This document shows positions 33,441-42,580 of a stretch of DNA of 64,000 nucleotides, piece after piece; position 1 is the first letter of the stretch; each line of letters opens with the position of its first letter. This DNA is from Candidatus Galligastranaerophilus intestinavium (GTDB taxonomy: Bacteria; Cyanobacteriota; Vampirovibrionia; Gastranaerophilales; Gastranaerophilaceae). A program made the position numbers and the translations under genes. Under the pieces are notes generated by a model that searched no databases, was not told where the DNA came from, and was given only the letters and a program-made list of their open reading frames with translations. The DNA lies in assembly GCA_018716625.1 (NCBI GenBank), contig DVJQ01000049.1, positions 19,100 through 83,099 of the forward strand, in the 5' to 3' direction.

Positions 33441-33921
33441 AGTCTTTGTTCAGCTCTCTGTCCATTGCCTCAAGAGTACAGCTGCACTCGTCAAAGGCTT
33501 TTATTTTCTCTTTTAATACTCTGAATTTTTCTTCTTCTTCAAGTTGTTCTTCAACAAACCAATTCAAAAAGTTCATTGTGGCAAAGTCGTCTGTTTCTTT
33601 TGCGTTTTTGTATAGAGTGTGTATTCTTGTGCTTATCATTTTTTCATGCTCTATGGCATCTTCAAGCACATCTTGAGCATTTACCCAATCAGTATCAGGT
33701 GCTTCAATTTTCTGATAAGTAATTTTTTTATCTCTTAACAGCAAATAATCATAGATTTTTTGCGCATGTTCAAGTTCTTCTTTTGCTTGGTTTTTCATAA
33801 ATTTAGCAAAACCGTCCATATTTATTTCGCTAAAATATGTAGACATTGCAAGATATAAATAAGCGCTGTAAAATTCAAAATTTATCTGTTGGTTTAAAAG
33901 TTCGTTTGTTTTATTGTCCAT
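33439..33921 (-). CDS. ftnA: Non-heme ferritin
   Basis: The 160-aa protein forms the iron-storage shell and oxidises Fe(II). Four-helix pattern with ferroxidase ligands: NFEFYSAYLYLAMSTYF (Glu and Tyr), QAKEELEHAQKIYDYL (ExxH), DAIEHEKMIS (Glu) and WFVEEQLEEEEKF (E-x-Q). I use the ATG at 33921 (MDNKTNELL), 7 nt after GGAG; a longer frame to 33987 would run through the upstream gene. It overlaps the end of the superoxide reductase gene by 11 nt. Confidence 0.94.
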   Translation of the reverse strand: MDNKTNELLNQQINFEFYSAYLYLAMSTYFSEINMDGFAKFMKNQAKEELEHAQKIYDYLLLRDKKITYQKIEAPDTDWVNAQDVLEDAIEHEKMISTRIHTLYKNAKETDDFATMNFLNWFVEEQLEEEEKFRVLKEKIKAFDECSCTLEAMDRELNKD

Positions 33922-34324
33922 TGTGGTTTTCTCCTTCAAATTTATTTTCCCAGAGTCCATGCAGGTTGCAGTGTGCAAATGCATCAAATTTCTTGTCGCA
34001 TTTGCATTTGAACTTCATCTCGGGCTGTTCGTGTGGGTGGAGATATTTCCTTTTTACCCATTTTTGGTCTTTTGAAATTACTTCAATAAATTGGATATAA
34101 TGCTCATCTTCCATGGGGTGAGGCATAGAGCCTACTCTTACGGTTTTGTCGTCCCCGTTTTCCTCTAATACCGGAATGTGTTTTTCGCCGCTTTCCACTG
34201 AAGTTTTTGGTACAACTAATTCCATCGGTTGGTTGCAGCACACAAGTTCACCGCCGCCTGAAAGTACCACTTCAACAATGTTTCCGCACACATTGCATTT
34301 GAAAATATCGAGTTTATTTGTCAT
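33911..34324 (-). CDS. dfx: Desulfoferrodoxin (2Fe superoxide reductase)
   Basis: The 137-aa enzyme reduces superoxide to peroxide without making O2, typical of anaerobes. It has the rubredoxin-like site (FKCNVCG plus LVCCNQPM: Cys10, 13, 29, 30), the active-site Glu-Lys-His in SGEKHIPVLE, HPMEDEHYIQFIEV, and the axial Cys plus His in FAHCNLHGLW. All ligands of the catalytic Fe are present. It shares an operon with ferritin (11-nt overlap), which links superoxide removal to iron storage. Suggests an anaerobic organism facing oxygen stress. Confidence 0.96.
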   Translation of the reverse strand: MTNKLDIFKCNVCGNIVEVVLSGGGELVCCNQPMELVVPKTSVESGEKHIPVLEENGDDKTVRVGSMPHPMEDEHYIQFIEVISKDQKWVKRKYLHPHEQPEMKFKCKCDKKFDAFAHCNLHGLWENKFEGENHNGQ

Positions 34325-34388
34325 TTTGCTTCCTTTCTTTTAAAAAAAGAATATGCAAAATGACTTAAAAATTTATTCCCCAAAAGAG

Positions 34389-36023
34389 TTATTTGCGTTT
34401 GTGTTTGATATTTTTTTCAAGTTTTAAAAGTTTTTTTGCACTCTCAATTGCTTCATCTTCACTGTAGAAAATATTTTCTTTTCCCAACTGTTCGCTTATC
34501 CCAAGATTATCCAATTGTTGTAGAATTTTTGAATTTTTTATAACAAGGTGTGCGGTTATATTTTGCGATTTTAGTCTTGTAATAATATCCTCTAGAGCAA
34601 AAACAGCACTTATGTCAAGAATATTTTCAGATTCGTAACATACAATGAGGTATCTTGTGCCAAGTACTTCTTCAAAATGTGAAATAATCTGCGTTGCACT
34701 GCCAAAGAAAAATTCACCGAAAATGTGAACAACTCTTATTTTATACCCTGCTTCGCTTTGTAGTTTTTTCTCTATTTCTATTGAGTGCTTATCTTCAATA
34801 TCTTTGAATTTTACATTTGTACTGTCCGCAAGCTGTTTTGCAAAAATAAGTGCCGATAAAACAATGCCTGTACTTACGCCCAGTATTAAATCGTAAAATA
34901 TTGTAAGGAAAAATACGGTAAACATAACCGCTAAATCTTGTTTTGGCGCGTATTTAACAATTTTTAAAAGCTTTGTGTCTACAATATCAAGACCTACCTT
35001 GAAAAGTATTGCAGCAAGGGCGCTCAGAGGTATTTTATTTGCAAAGTCATGAGCAAAAAGCACTGTTAAAAGCAAAATTATGGCACAGACAATTGCGCAA
35101 AATCTTGTTTTAGCACCGGCTTTTATTGCCGCAGCAGAGCGCATTGTGGCGCCTGAGCCTGCAACTGCCCCAAAAAGTGAACACAGCATGTTGCCTACAC
35201 CTTGCGAGAGAACCATTTTCTTTGTATTGCAATTTGTTTTTGTAAGAGAATCAACGACAAGATTTGTTAAAAGGCTCTCGGATGTGCAAACAATCGCGAT
35301 AATAAGTGCAGGTATTAAAAGTGCTTTGATGTTTGAAAAATCCGCCCATATTACGCTCGGAAGTTTTGATGTAACTCCCCCGACCGTTGGTAAATCAAAA
35401 TTATAAAGAGCTGATACTATGGTGCTTACAACCAGAGCAAGAATTTGTGACGGGATAATTTTTGTAATATATCTCGGTGTGGCAAAAATTATTGTCAAGG
35501 TCAAAATTCCTATCAAAAGCGCGCTTTCGTTAACATTTTGCAATGCGGATAAAAAGCCTTTTAGTGCTAACATTGGGGTAGGCAGCGATTTTGCTCCCAA
35601 AAAAGGATTTAATTGCAATATTATTAATATCACCCCGACAGCGTTCATAAAGCCTGATATAACAGGGTAAGGTACATATTTTACTATTTGTGTCAAGTTT
35701 GTGCGCGAAAGTATTATCTGAAATAACCCTGCGAGGAATATTACGGCAAAAAGCGATTGTGTGCTTCCGTTTAAAACCGTGAGCGCTGAAGCGCAAACAA
35801 TTGCCGCAGGGCCTGTAGGGCCTGATAAAAGGGGTTGGTTGCAACCCAGAAGTCCAACCGTAAAACAAAGAATTATTGCGCCCCAAAGTCCGCTTGACGC
35901 GCCTGTGCCTATTGCAACACCGAATGCAAGTGCTTGCGGCAGCGCTATAACCGCTCCTAAGGCTCCTCCCGTTAAATCTCCGAATATATTTTTTAATTTA
36001 ATTTCACTTGACTTTATGTTCAT
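34389..36023 (-). CDS. SulP-family anion transporter with STAS domain
   Basis: The 544-aa inner-membrane protein belongs to SLC26/SulP. It has the N-terminal motif GALGAVIALPQALAFGVAIG, GCNQPLLSGPTGPAAIVCAS, about 12-14 TM segments up to residue 400, and a C-terminal STAS domain (about 435-535: VRVVHIFGEFFFGSATQIIS, YLIVCYESENILDISAVFAL). Substrates in the family include sulfate, bicarbonate and dicarboxylates; the sequence does not decide. Start chosen at the ATG at 36023 instead of the TTG 12 nt earlier. It is divergent from ilvB with only 44 nt between starts, and has no clear Shine-Dalgarno site. Confidence 0.9.
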   Translation of the reverse strand: MNIKSSEIKLKNIFGDLTGGALGAVIALPQALAFGVAIGTGASSGLWGAIILCFTVGLLGCNQPLLSGPTGPAAIVCASALTVLNGSTQSLFAVIFLAGLFQIILSRTNLTQIVKYVPYPVISGFMNAVGVILIILQLNPFLGAKSLPTPMLALKGFLSALQNVNESALLIGILTLTIIFATPRYITKIIPSQILALVVSTIVSALYNFDLPTVGGVTSKLPSVIWADFSNIKALLIPALIIAIVCTSESLLTNLVVDSLTKTNCNTKKMVLSQGVGNMLCSLFGAVAGSGATMRSAAAIKAGAKTRFCAIVCAIILLLTVLFAHDFANKIPLSALAAILFKVGLDIVDTKLLKIVKYAPKQDLAVMFTVFFLTIFYDLILGVSTGIVLSALIFAKQLADSTNVKFKDIEDKHSIEIEKKLQSEAGYKIRVVHIFGEFFFGSATQIISHFEEVLGTRYLIVCYESENILDISAVFALEDIITRLKSQNITAHLVIKNSKILQQLDNLGISEQLGKENIFYSEDEAIESAKKLLKLEKNIKHKRK

Positions 36024-36067
36024 AGTATAATGCAATTATACCAAAAAAAGTAATGGAGAAATATGAC

Positions 36068-37783
36068 ATGGCTAAAGAAATGTTTACGGGCGCACAAATT
36101 TTCCTTAAATCTCTTGAAGCGCAAGGAGTCAAAGAGATTTTCGGTTATCCGGGCGGCGTCATTTTAAACATTTATGAAGCGTTATATAATCAGGATAAAA
36201 TCAAGCACTATCTGGTAAGGCACGAACAGGCAGCAATACATGCCGCTGAAGGTTATGCAAGAGTTTCGGGACGCCCCGGGGTTGCCCTTGTTACATCAGG
36301 TCCGGGGGCTACAAATACGGTAACAGGTATTGCAAATGCTTACTATGACGGTTATCCGCTGGTTGTTTTTACGGGGCAGGTTTCAACTGAGCAAATAGGT
36401 AACGATGCCTTCCAAGAGGCCGATATAGTTGGTATTACACGTTCGTGTTGCAAACACAACTATCTTGTAAAAGATGTTAAAGACTTGGCAAGGATTATAA
36501 AAGAAGCTTTCTTTATTGCGACAACCGGTAAACCCGGGCCTGTCGTTATTGACATGCCAAAAGATATTTTGGTTGCAAAAGCTCCTTTTGAATACCCAAA
36601 AGAAGTTAAACTTGCAGGATATAACCCGACATATAAAGGGCACCCTTTGCAAATTTCAAAGGCGCTGAAACTTATAAGGGAAGCTCAAAGACCGGTTATA
36701 ATTTCAGGCGGCGGTGTTTTGCAGGCAGGCGCTTCATATGAGCTTACTAAATTGGCTCAACTTTTAGAAATTCCTGTGGCACACACTCTTATGGGTAAAG
36801 GAACTTATCCCGAAAGCTCTCCCCAGAGCCTTGGAATGCTTGGCATGCATGGAAATTATTGGGCAAATTACGCGGTTGTACATGCCGATGTTATAATTGC
36901 GGTAGGTACTCGCTTTAACGATAGGATAACAGGTTGCCTGAAGCGTTTTGCAAGAGATTCTCAAGTTATTCATATAGATATTGACCCTTGTTCAATTTCT
37001 AAAAATGTTAAGGTGGATATTCCTATTGTAGGGGATGCAAAAAATGTTTTAAAAGCAATGATTGAGGAGCTTACCTCAAAACCGATTGTGATAGACCACA
37101 CAGTAAAAGAAAAATGGCTTAATCAAATTGATGAATGGAAGAAAAAGCGTGCAATTCCCGAGTGTCCGTCGGATAAATTAAGCGCAGTTAAAGTGATTAA
37201 GACAATTTATGAATATACAAAACCTTTTCATCCTATTGTTACAACAGAAGTCGGACAACATCAGATGTGGTGTGCACAGATTTTTAAATTTGATGAGCCT
37301 CGCCATTTCATTACCTCGGGCGGACTCGGCACAATGGGCTTTGGGTTCCCTGCTGCAATAGGGGCTGCTGTTGCGGATAAAAACGCCCTTGTTTTAAACA
37401 TTGCAGGTGACGGTTCAATTCAGATGAATATTCAAGAGTTGGCAACTTGTATGGACTACGGTTTAAAAGTTGTAAATTGTGTTATAAACAACGGATATTT
37501 GGGCATGGTACGTCAGTGGCAGGAAAAGCTTTTTAACGAACACTACAGTCAGACAAAGATATCCTCACCTGATTTTGTAAAGCTGGCAGAGGCCTATGGG
37601 GCAAGAGGTATAAGGGTTGAGAAAGAACAAGATATTATACCTGCACTAAAAGAGGCTATGGAGTCGAATTGTTCAGTGTTTATAGATTTTGTTGTAGAAA
37701 GTTTTGAAATGGTGTATCCTTGGGTACTTGCAGGACAACCACTGAACAAGGTATTGCTTTCAAATGATCAAAAGGTATGCTAG
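36068..37783 (+). CDS. ilvB: Acetolactate synthase large subunit
   Basis: IlvB makes acetolactate/acetohydroxybutyrate, the first common step of branched-chain amino acid synthesis, using TPP, FAD and Mg2+. The 571-aa protein has FGYPGGVILNIYEAL, VRHEQAAIHAAEGYARVSGR (catalytic Glu), GPGATNTVTGIANAY, and the TPP motif GDGSIQMNIQELATCMDYGL ending in NN. Start: ATG at 36068, 9 nt after GGAG (36054-36057); the ATG at 36053 has no ribosome site. Followed by ilvN after 8 nt. Confidence 0.95.
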   Translation: MAKEMFTGAQIFLKSLEAQGVKEIFGYPGGVILNIYEALYNQDKIKHYLVRHEQAAIHAAEGYARVSGRPGVALVTSGPGATNTVTGIANAYYDGYPLVVFTGQVSTEQIGNDAFQEADIVGITRSCCKHNYLVKDVKDLARIIKEAFFIATTGKPGPVVIDMPKDILVAKAPFEYPKEVKLAGYNPTYKGHPLQISKALKLIREAQRPVIISGGGVLQAGASYELTKLAQLLEIPVAHTLMGKGTYPESSPQSLGMLGMHGNYWANYAVVHADVIIAVGTRFNDRITGCLKRFARDSQVIHIDIDPCSISKNVKVDIPIVGDAKNVLKAMIEELTSKPIVIDHTVKEKWLNQIDEWKKKRAIPECPSDKLSAVKVIKTIYEYTKPFHPIVTTEVGQHQMWCAQIFKFDEPRHFITSGGLGTMGFGFPAAIGAAVADKNALVLNIAGDGSIQMNIQELATCMDYGLKVVNCVINNGYLGMVRQWQEKLFNEHYSQTKISSPDFVKLAEAYGARGIRVEKEQDIIPALKEAMESNCSVFIDFVVESFEMVYPWVLAGQPLNKVLLSNDQKVC

Positions 37784-37791
37784 GAGAGATT

Positions 37792-38271
37792 ATGAGCACA
37801 TTACATACTTTATCTATACTTGTAACAAATGAAGCGGGCGTATTGTCGCGCGTTGTAGATTTATTTTCAGGTCGCGGTTATAACATAGAAAGTTTGACTG
37901 TTGCCCCAACGATTGACAGAAACTATTCAAGAATTACCATAACAACAGTTGCAACAAGCGAGGCAATAGAGCAAATTTGCAAACAATTACACAGATTGAT
38001 ACCTGTTTTAAAAGTTTCGGATTTGTCCGTTAATGAGGCAATTGAGCGCGAAATTGTGATGGTTAAAATACAGGTAAAAGACGAAGATGCCGACAAAATA
38101 TTGCGCATAGCAGAGGTTACGGGTGCAAAAGTCATTGATATTACAGACAAGAACTATACTTTGCGCATGGTTGCGGATGAAAAGCAAATTCAAGCCTTGA
38201 TTGAGCTTATAAAACCCTATGGTTATAAAGACTTTGTAAGAAGCGGAAAAGTTGCCATAGCAAGAGGCTAG
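37792..38271 (+). CDS. ilvN: Acetolactate synthase small (regulatory) subunit
   Basis: The 159-aa subunit carries an ACT domain (residues 1-75: [33 protein letters not shown]) and the C-terminal ALS_ss domain ([20 protein letters not shown], ... [18 protein letters not shown]). It activates IlvB and gives valine feedback inhibition. I use the ATG at 37792 with AGGAGA in front; a start at 37777 would overlap ilvB. The stop shares the palindrome CTAG with the stop of the convergent panD gene. Confidence 0.95.
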   Translation: MSTLHTLSILVTNEAGVLSRVVDLFSGRGYNIESLTVAPTIDRNYSRITITTVATSEAIEQICKQLHRLIPVLKVSDLSVNEAIEREIVMVKIQVKDEDADKILRIAEVTGAKVIDITDKNYTLRMVADEKQIQALIELIKPYGYKDFVRSGKVAIARG

Positions 38272-38615
38272 ATGATTTTATTATTTTCATCTACATGAAC
38301 AATTTTTGGTACAAAGTTTTGTTGTTCCTGTTCGTCTAAAATTGCATAGGCAACAATAATTACCTTATCACCCTTTTGCACTTTTCTTGCCGCTGCACCG
38401 TTAAGGCATATTGTGCCGGAGTTTTTTTCTCCCTCAATAACGTAGGTTGAAAACCTTTCCCCATTATTTATGTCTAATATTTCAACTTTTTGATTGGCTT
38501 TTATATCAGATGCCTCAAGCAGAGTTTTATCTATGGTAATTGAGCCGACATAGTTTAAGTTTGCATCGGTTACTGTGGCTCTGTGTATTTTTGCATATAA
38601 AAATTCCATTAACAT
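38268..38615 (-). CDS. panD: Aspartate 1-decarboxylase (pyruvoyl-dependent)
   Basis: PanD makes beta-alanine for pantothenate/CoA. The 115-aa proenzyme has the self-cleavage site NYVGSITID (Gly24-Ser25, giving the pyruvoyl group), [34 protein letters not shown] and [19 protein letters not shown]. With the ATG at 38615 the numbering matches the E. coli enzyme (Lys9, Ser25), and TATAAT lies 6 nt before that ATG. An ATG two codons later (38609) is an alternative. Ends convergently with ilvN, sharing 4 nt. Confidence 0.93.
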   Translation of the reverse strand: MLMEFLYAKIHRATVTDANLNYVGSITIDKTLLEASDIKANQKVEILDINNGERFSTYVIEGEKNSGTICLNGAAARKVQKGDKVIIVAYAILDEQEQQNFVPKIVHVDENNKII

Positions 38616-38621
38616 AGCCTT

Positions 38622-38627
38622 ATTATA
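38622..38627 (-). promoter_or_regulatory. -10 element of a probable leaderless promoter (panD)
   Basis: Minus-strand TATAAT, 6 nt before the panD ATG at 38615. The gap is AAGGCt-like; AAGG is too close to act as a Shine-Dalgarno site for this ATG but could serve the ATG at 38609. Confidence 0.5.
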
Positions 38628-38649
38628 TAGCAAAAACAAAAAACAACAT

Positions 38650-38742
38650 AAAAAAAACTGACCCGAGAGAGCCAGTAAATTTACCACATATTAGAGAGAG
38701 GAATTAGAGAGAAAACTTTGAAACTTGTTAAGCCATATTATC
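38650..38742 (-). ncRNA. Candidate small RNA between mnmE and panD (with intrinsic terminator)
   Basis: On the minus strand, between the mnmE stop and panD, a hairpin ACTGGCTC / GGGTCAGT (38676-38657, loop TCTC, 8 bp with G-U pairs) is followed by eight T. Upstream are a TATACT (38754-38749) and a TAATAT (38740-38735), and a C/U-rich stretch TCTCTCTAATTCCTCTCTCT (38714-38692 region). No ORF fits. It may be only the mnmE 3' end with its terminator, or an independent RNA starting near 38742. Confidence 0.35.
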
Positions 38743-38831
38743 TTTACAAGTATACTATTCCCCTATTAATTTTTTTTATAACACTTTAAATAAAAAATGT
38801 TTACGTTTTGTTACAAAAAAGTTTGCAAAAA

Positions 38832-40160
38832 TTATTTTCCTATGCAAAAGTTCATAAAAATATCATTTAAAATATCTTCTGTTATTACCTCGCCGCTAAT
38901 TTCGCCAAGGCATGTTATAGAAGCTTTTAGGTCAATACTTATTAAATCTTGTAACTCGTTGTTTTTTGCACCGTTTAGTGCGTTTTCAAGGGCTTCCAGC
39001 GATTTTTTAAGGCAATACTGTTGTCTTTGATTTGTTAGAAACTCGCTCTGAGTCGGGTTTAGGTCTGAAATTTCTTCATAAATTGCTTTTTTTAACTCTT
39101 CAATACCCTCTTTTGTTTTTGAACTTATTGAAATTTCATTGTTTTTTGTTTGGTTATTGCACAGGTCACATTTGGTTCTTACTATAATTCTTTTTTTGTC
39201 TTGTGCAAGGTTAAATATTTTTTCATCAGCCTCACAAATTCCAATCTGTCCGTCGTATAAGCAAAGAACAATGTCGGCTTCTTCTATTGCAGCCTTAGAT
39301 TGTTCTATTCCTATGTTTTCAACCTTATCGGGGCTTTTGTCCCTGATTCCTGCGGTATCAATCAGAGTTGCGCTAATGCCGTTTATCTCAAGCGTTTCTG
39401 TAATAGTGTCGCGTGTTGTACCCTCTATTTCGGTTACAATAGCGCGTTTAAGATTTAAAAGCGTATTAAAAAGAGATGATTTGCCCGCGTTTGGTCTGCC
39501 TGCAACAGCTATTTTTATCCCTTGTCTTAAAATGTTGTGCATTTTTGCGTTTTTTAATATGTCATTTATTTCATCAATTGCACCTTGTACTTCTGTTATT
39601 ATTTCTTCGTAGTCAACTTCTGCAACGTCTTGGGGAAAATCAAGTGAGGCAATGATTTTGCCCAAAATTGAACTTATTTTAGATTTTATTTCTTCTGTTT
39701 TTATTTTTAATAATCCACACAAGCTGCCTGCCGCACTATTAGCAGACTTCTGCGTTTTTGCGTTTATTAAGTCCAAAACAGCCTCGGCTTGTGACAAATC
39801 CATTTTATGATTTAAAAAAGCTCTTTTTGTAAATTCTCCACGTTGCGCAAGCCTTGCCCCTTTGTCTAAAATCATATTTAAGATGTGATTAATCACAACA
39901 GGTGAGCCATGTGTTTGAATTTCTGCCACATTTTCACCTGTGTAACTATGTGGAGCGATAAAGGGCAGGACAATTACTTCGTCTATTTTTTCACCATTAT
40001 CAATTATCCAGCCATGGTTTATTACTTTTGGGATAATTTTTTTTGTAAAGATTTTTTGTACTATTTCAATAGCGTTCTCGCCGCTAACCCTTATAACGCC
40101 AATGCCTCCTTTGCTTAGTGGGGTTGCAATGGCACAAATTGTATCAAATGTGTAATTCAT
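38832..40160 (-). CDS. mnmE: tRNA modification GTPase MnmE
   Basis: MnmE (TrmE) with MnmG installs the carboxymethylaminomethyl group on U34 of certain tRNAs. The 442-aa protein has the N-terminal folate-binding domain (DTICAIATPLSKGGIGVIRV), THGSPVVINHILN, the GTPase G1 GRPNAGKSSLFNTLL, G2 region EGTTRDTI, G3 DTAGIRD, G4 RTKCDL, and the essential C-terminal CIGK. mnmG is not in this window. TATTAT lies 6 nt before its ATG with no Shine-Dalgarno site. Confidence 0.95.
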   Translation of the reverse strand: MNYTFDTICAIATPLSKGGIGVIRVSGENAIEIVQKIFTKKIIPKVINHGWIIDNGEKIDEVIVLPFIAPHSYTGENVAEIQTHGSPVVINHILNMILDKGARLAQRGEFTKRAFLNHKMDLSQAEAVLDLINAKTQKSANSAAGSLCGLLKIKTEEIKSKISSILGKIIASLDFPQDVAEVDYEEIITEVQGAIDEINDILKNAKMHNILRQGIKIAVAGRPNAGKSSLFNTLLNLKRAIVTEIEGTTRDTITETLEINGISATLIDTAGIRDKSPDKVENIGIEQSKAAIEEADIVLCLYDGQIGICEADEKIFNLAQDKKRIIVRTKCDLCNNQTKNNEISISSKTKEGIEELKKAIYEEISDLNPTQSEFLTNQRQQYCLKKSLEALENALNGAKNNELQDLISIDLKASITCLGEISGEVITEDILNDIFMNFCIGK

Positions 40161-40166
40161 ATGTGA

Positions 40167-40172
40167 ATAATA
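40167..40172 (-). promoter_or_regulatory. -10 element of a probable leaderless promoter (mnmE)
   Basis: Minus-strand TATTAT whose last base is 6 nt from the mnmE ATG (40160); the gap tcacat has no Shine-Dalgarno site. Confidence 0.45.
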
Positions 40173-40235
40173 TCATGTTTAGGGTAAAATTAAAATTGAT
40201 AATCGCCAAATTGGCATGACAACATAGGAGAGAAT

Positions 40236-41315
40236 ATGGATTTTGTAGGATTTACCCTTTCGATATTGCAGGCGCTTGCAAAGTTTGCAGGCAACTGGGG
40301 TCTGGCTATAATACTTTTGACAGTTATTGTAAGAGCTTGTATGTGGCCATCGAGTATCAGTCAACAGCGCTCTATGAGGAATATGCAGCTTTTGCAGCCT
40401 AAAATGAAGGCAATTCAAGACAGGTACAAAAGTAACCCTCAAATGATGCAACAAAAGATGATGGAGTTTTATAAGGAGCATAAATTTAACCCTATGGCGG
40501 GTTGTTTGCCTCTTTTGTTGCAGTTACCGATTTTTATTTTGCTCTACACTGCTCTTATGAGTCCTCAATTTATACAACAGGCAGGTGACGCGAGTTTTCT
40601 TTTCATTAAAAGACTTGATGCAACAATTAAGTCAACCGCAGGTCAATCATTTGACGGCAAATTTGTTGTCGGACCTTATGACAGTTTTACTGCAGGCAAG
40701 AGTGCAAAAGTATATCTTGAAGATAAGGTTTTGGACAATGTTAAAATTGACAGACCGACTAAGGCAATAGCAGTTCAGGGTGAAATTAAACCAAATCAGA
40801 ATTTTGACCTTAAAATGTACCCTGACAGCTTAAAACTTACTTTTGCAGAATTAAAGGCAATTAAAAAAGTTGAGGTAAATGTAATAGATAACCAAACAAA
40901 AGAAACGGAAAAAGTAACATTTACCCCGATGAACAACATACTTGCGGCAAATGTTCCCGTTGCACAGGTTCAAAGCTCAATTCATTATGATGTCATATTC
41001 CTTGTTTTACTTTTTGCTCTTACTATGTGGGTTTCGCAAAAGGTTATGATGTCAACACAAAAAGGCGTTCAGCAAGACGCTACTCAGCAGGCAATTCAAA
41101 AGTCCATGGGTACGGTTATGCCTCTTATGATTGGTCTGACATTCATTTTTATTCCGATTCCCGCAGGTGTACTGCTCTATCTTGTAACAAGTAATATTTT
41201 CCAAATTGTTCAGACTGTTATAATAAATAAACAGCTTGATAAAGAAAATTCTCATAAAAATCAAGACAATTTAGCGGATGATGCAAAGGTAATTGAAGCC
41301 AAAGAAGTTAAGTAG
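40236..41315 (+). CDS. yidC: Membrane protein insertase YidC/Oxa1
   Basis: The 359-aa inner-membrane protein inserts and folds membrane proteins. Oxa1 core: first TM GNWGLAIILLTVIVRACMWP (with the hydrophilic-groove Arg), cytoplasmic hairpin MQLLQPKMKAIQDRYKSNPQ, then NPMAGCLPLLLQLPIFILLY, and late TMs (about 245-265 and 285-325). A soluble insertion of about 110 residues (about 125-235) lies between TM2 and TM3, a feature seen in cyanobacterial-type proteins; the large N-terminal periplasmic domain of proteobacterial YidC is absent. AGGAGAG precedes the ATG; the palindrome GCCAAATTGGC lies at 40205-40215. Confidence 0.93.
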   Translation: MDFVGFTLSILQALAKFAGNWGLAIILLTVIVRACMWPSSISQQRSMRNMQLLQPKMKAIQDRYKSNPQMMQQKMMEFYKEHKFNPMAGCLPLLLQLPIFILLYTALMSPQFIQQAGDASFLFIKRLDATIKSTAGQSFDGKFVVGPYDSFTAGKSAKVYLEDKVLDNVKIDRPTKAIAVQGEIKPNQNFDLKMYPDSLKLTFAELKAIKKVEVNVIDNQTKETEKVTFTPMNNILAANVPVAQVQSSIHYDVIFLVLLFALTMWVSQKVMMSTQKGVQQDATQQAIQKSMGTVMPLMIGLTFIFIPIPAGVLLYLVTSNIFQIVQTVIINKQLDKENSHKNQDNLADDAKVIEAKEVK

Positions 41316-41336
41316 AAACGTTTTTTAATATTTTTT

Positions 41337-41359
41337 AGCCCGCGTTTGCGGGCTTTTTT
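41337..41359 (+). terminator. Intrinsic terminator of yidC
   Basis: Stem AGCCCGC / GCGGGCT with loop GTTT, then TTTTT, 22 nt after the yidC stop. Confidence 0.88.
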
Positions 41360-41469
41360 AATATTTCTTAATATTCTTTTTTTAATAAGCAATTTTTTTA
41401 TTCAAAAAAACTTTATTAAAGAGTAAGGGAATTAAATTTAAAAGGAAGATAACAAGATATAATAAGACT

Positions 41470-41562
41470 TTAGAAAAAACTAAAGTATAAAAGATATATT
41501 TATTACTCTCTCTTAATATCCTCGTGTTTTAAATGTTTGCAATATTAGCAAACATTTTTTTT
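41470..41562 (+). ncRNA. Candidate small RNA between yidC and fliA
   Basis: After the yidC terminator comes a perfect TATAAT (41458-41463), then a hairpin ACTTTAG / CTAAAGT (41467-41486), an unpaired C/U-rich stretch CTCTCTCTTAATATCCTC (41506-41523), and a 10-bp terminator stem AAATGTTTGC / GCAAACATTT (41531-41557) followed by a T-run. No plus-strand gene starts here. The -35 is poor. UCCUC could pair with Shine-Dalgarno sites. Confidence 0.45.
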
Positions 41563-41576
41563 ATTTGTAACATTAA

Positions 41577-42404
41577 CTATATTATTGATTTGTTCAGTCT
41601 TTCGGTGCGTTTTGCGCTTAAAATGTTTCTTAATTTCATAATAGCTTGCGCATGCAGCTGGCAAACGCGCGATTCTGAGACATTAATTGCTTCTCCGATT
41701 TCTTTTAGTGTCATGTTTTCATGATAGTAAAATACAAGCAACATTCTTTCTCTTTCGGGCAGCTTTTTAAGTGCTGCTTCAAGTTCGCGTTTCGCGTCTT
41801 TTTTCTCTATTTCTTCTTCAGGGCGAGCACTGTTTTTATCTTCTATTGTGTCTATTATTTCGACACTTTCCTCACCGACACCTTTTTTATCGTAAATTGA
41901 GTCAACCGATGTATCAGAAGCTAAAATTTCGTCGATTTTTTCTTTTTCTATACCCATTACATCTGCTATCTCTTTATTTGTAGCAGCTCTGCCCAATTCT
42001 TGCTTTAGTCTTTCTGCGGTTAATTTTACATCTTTAATTTTTTTCCTTATTGTTCTTGGGAGCCAATCGTTAGACCTTATTCTGTCAATTATTGACCCTC
42101 TTATTCGCATAAGGGCATAAGTTTCAAATTTAGCACCTTTTGAGGGGGAAAATTTTTCAATTGCATCAATAAGACCCTCTACGCCGTAACTTGCTATATC
42201 CTCATAGGAAAAGCTTGGGGGAAGGTTTACTTTTACCCTTCCAATAACATATCGTGTAAGATAAATATATTGTACGATAAGCTTATCGCGCACAGTTTTA
42301 TTGTTGCGATCAAGATAGTACTCTTCCCAAAGGTTTTTTAGCTCCTCGTCAGATAATCTTACTATTTTCCGATATGAATCGACCTCTATGTTTTGCTGAT
42401 CCAT
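41577..42404 (-). CDS. fliA: RNA polymerase sigma factor for flagellar genes (sigma-28)
   Basis: The 275-aa sigma factor belongs to the FliA/WhiG class. Region 2 (LIVQYIYLTRYVIGRVKVNL, FSYEDIASYGVEGLIDAIEK, FETYALMRIRGSIIDRIRSN, DWLPRTIRKK), region 3 (ELGRAATNKEIADVMGIEKE) and region 4 with its HTH (MTLKEIGEAINVSESRVCQL) are all present. It directs late flagellar transcription; the promoter at 63074-63101 is a likely target. It is convergent with yidC and stands apart from other flagellar genes. A FlgM anti-sigma is not seen nearby. Confidence 0.94.
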   Translation of the reverse strand: MDQQNIEVDSYRKIVRLSDEELKNLWEEYYLDRNNKTVRDKLIVQYIYLTRYVIGRVKVNLPPSFSYEDIASYGVEGLIDAIEKFSPSKGAKFETYALMRIRGSIIDRIRSNDWLPRTIRKKIKDVKLTAERLKQELGRAATNKEIADVMGIEKEKIDEILASDTSVDSIYDKKGVGEESVEIIDTIEDKNSARPEEEIEKKDAKRELEAALKKLPERERMLLVFYYHENMTLKEIGEAINVSESRVCQLHAQAIMKLRNILSAKRTERLNKSII

Positions 42405-42580
42405 TTAATACTATATCCCAAGTCCTATTTAACAATATTGTCATTTAATAATGTTTTTTTGACATCATATATCTATATGAAAACAGTTGTTTTTGTTCGC
42501 TTTTACGGATGATGTTATATTTTTTTTGATTTTGTAAAATTAAGCTGTTACAAATTGGTAACAATTTGAATATCCCTAAT

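Noticed and set aside
42459..42464. TTGACA as -35 of a small RNA promoter upstream of fliA
   Set aside because: No acceptable -10 lies 16-18 nt downstream; the extended -10 at 42513-42521 is at the wrong distance for it.
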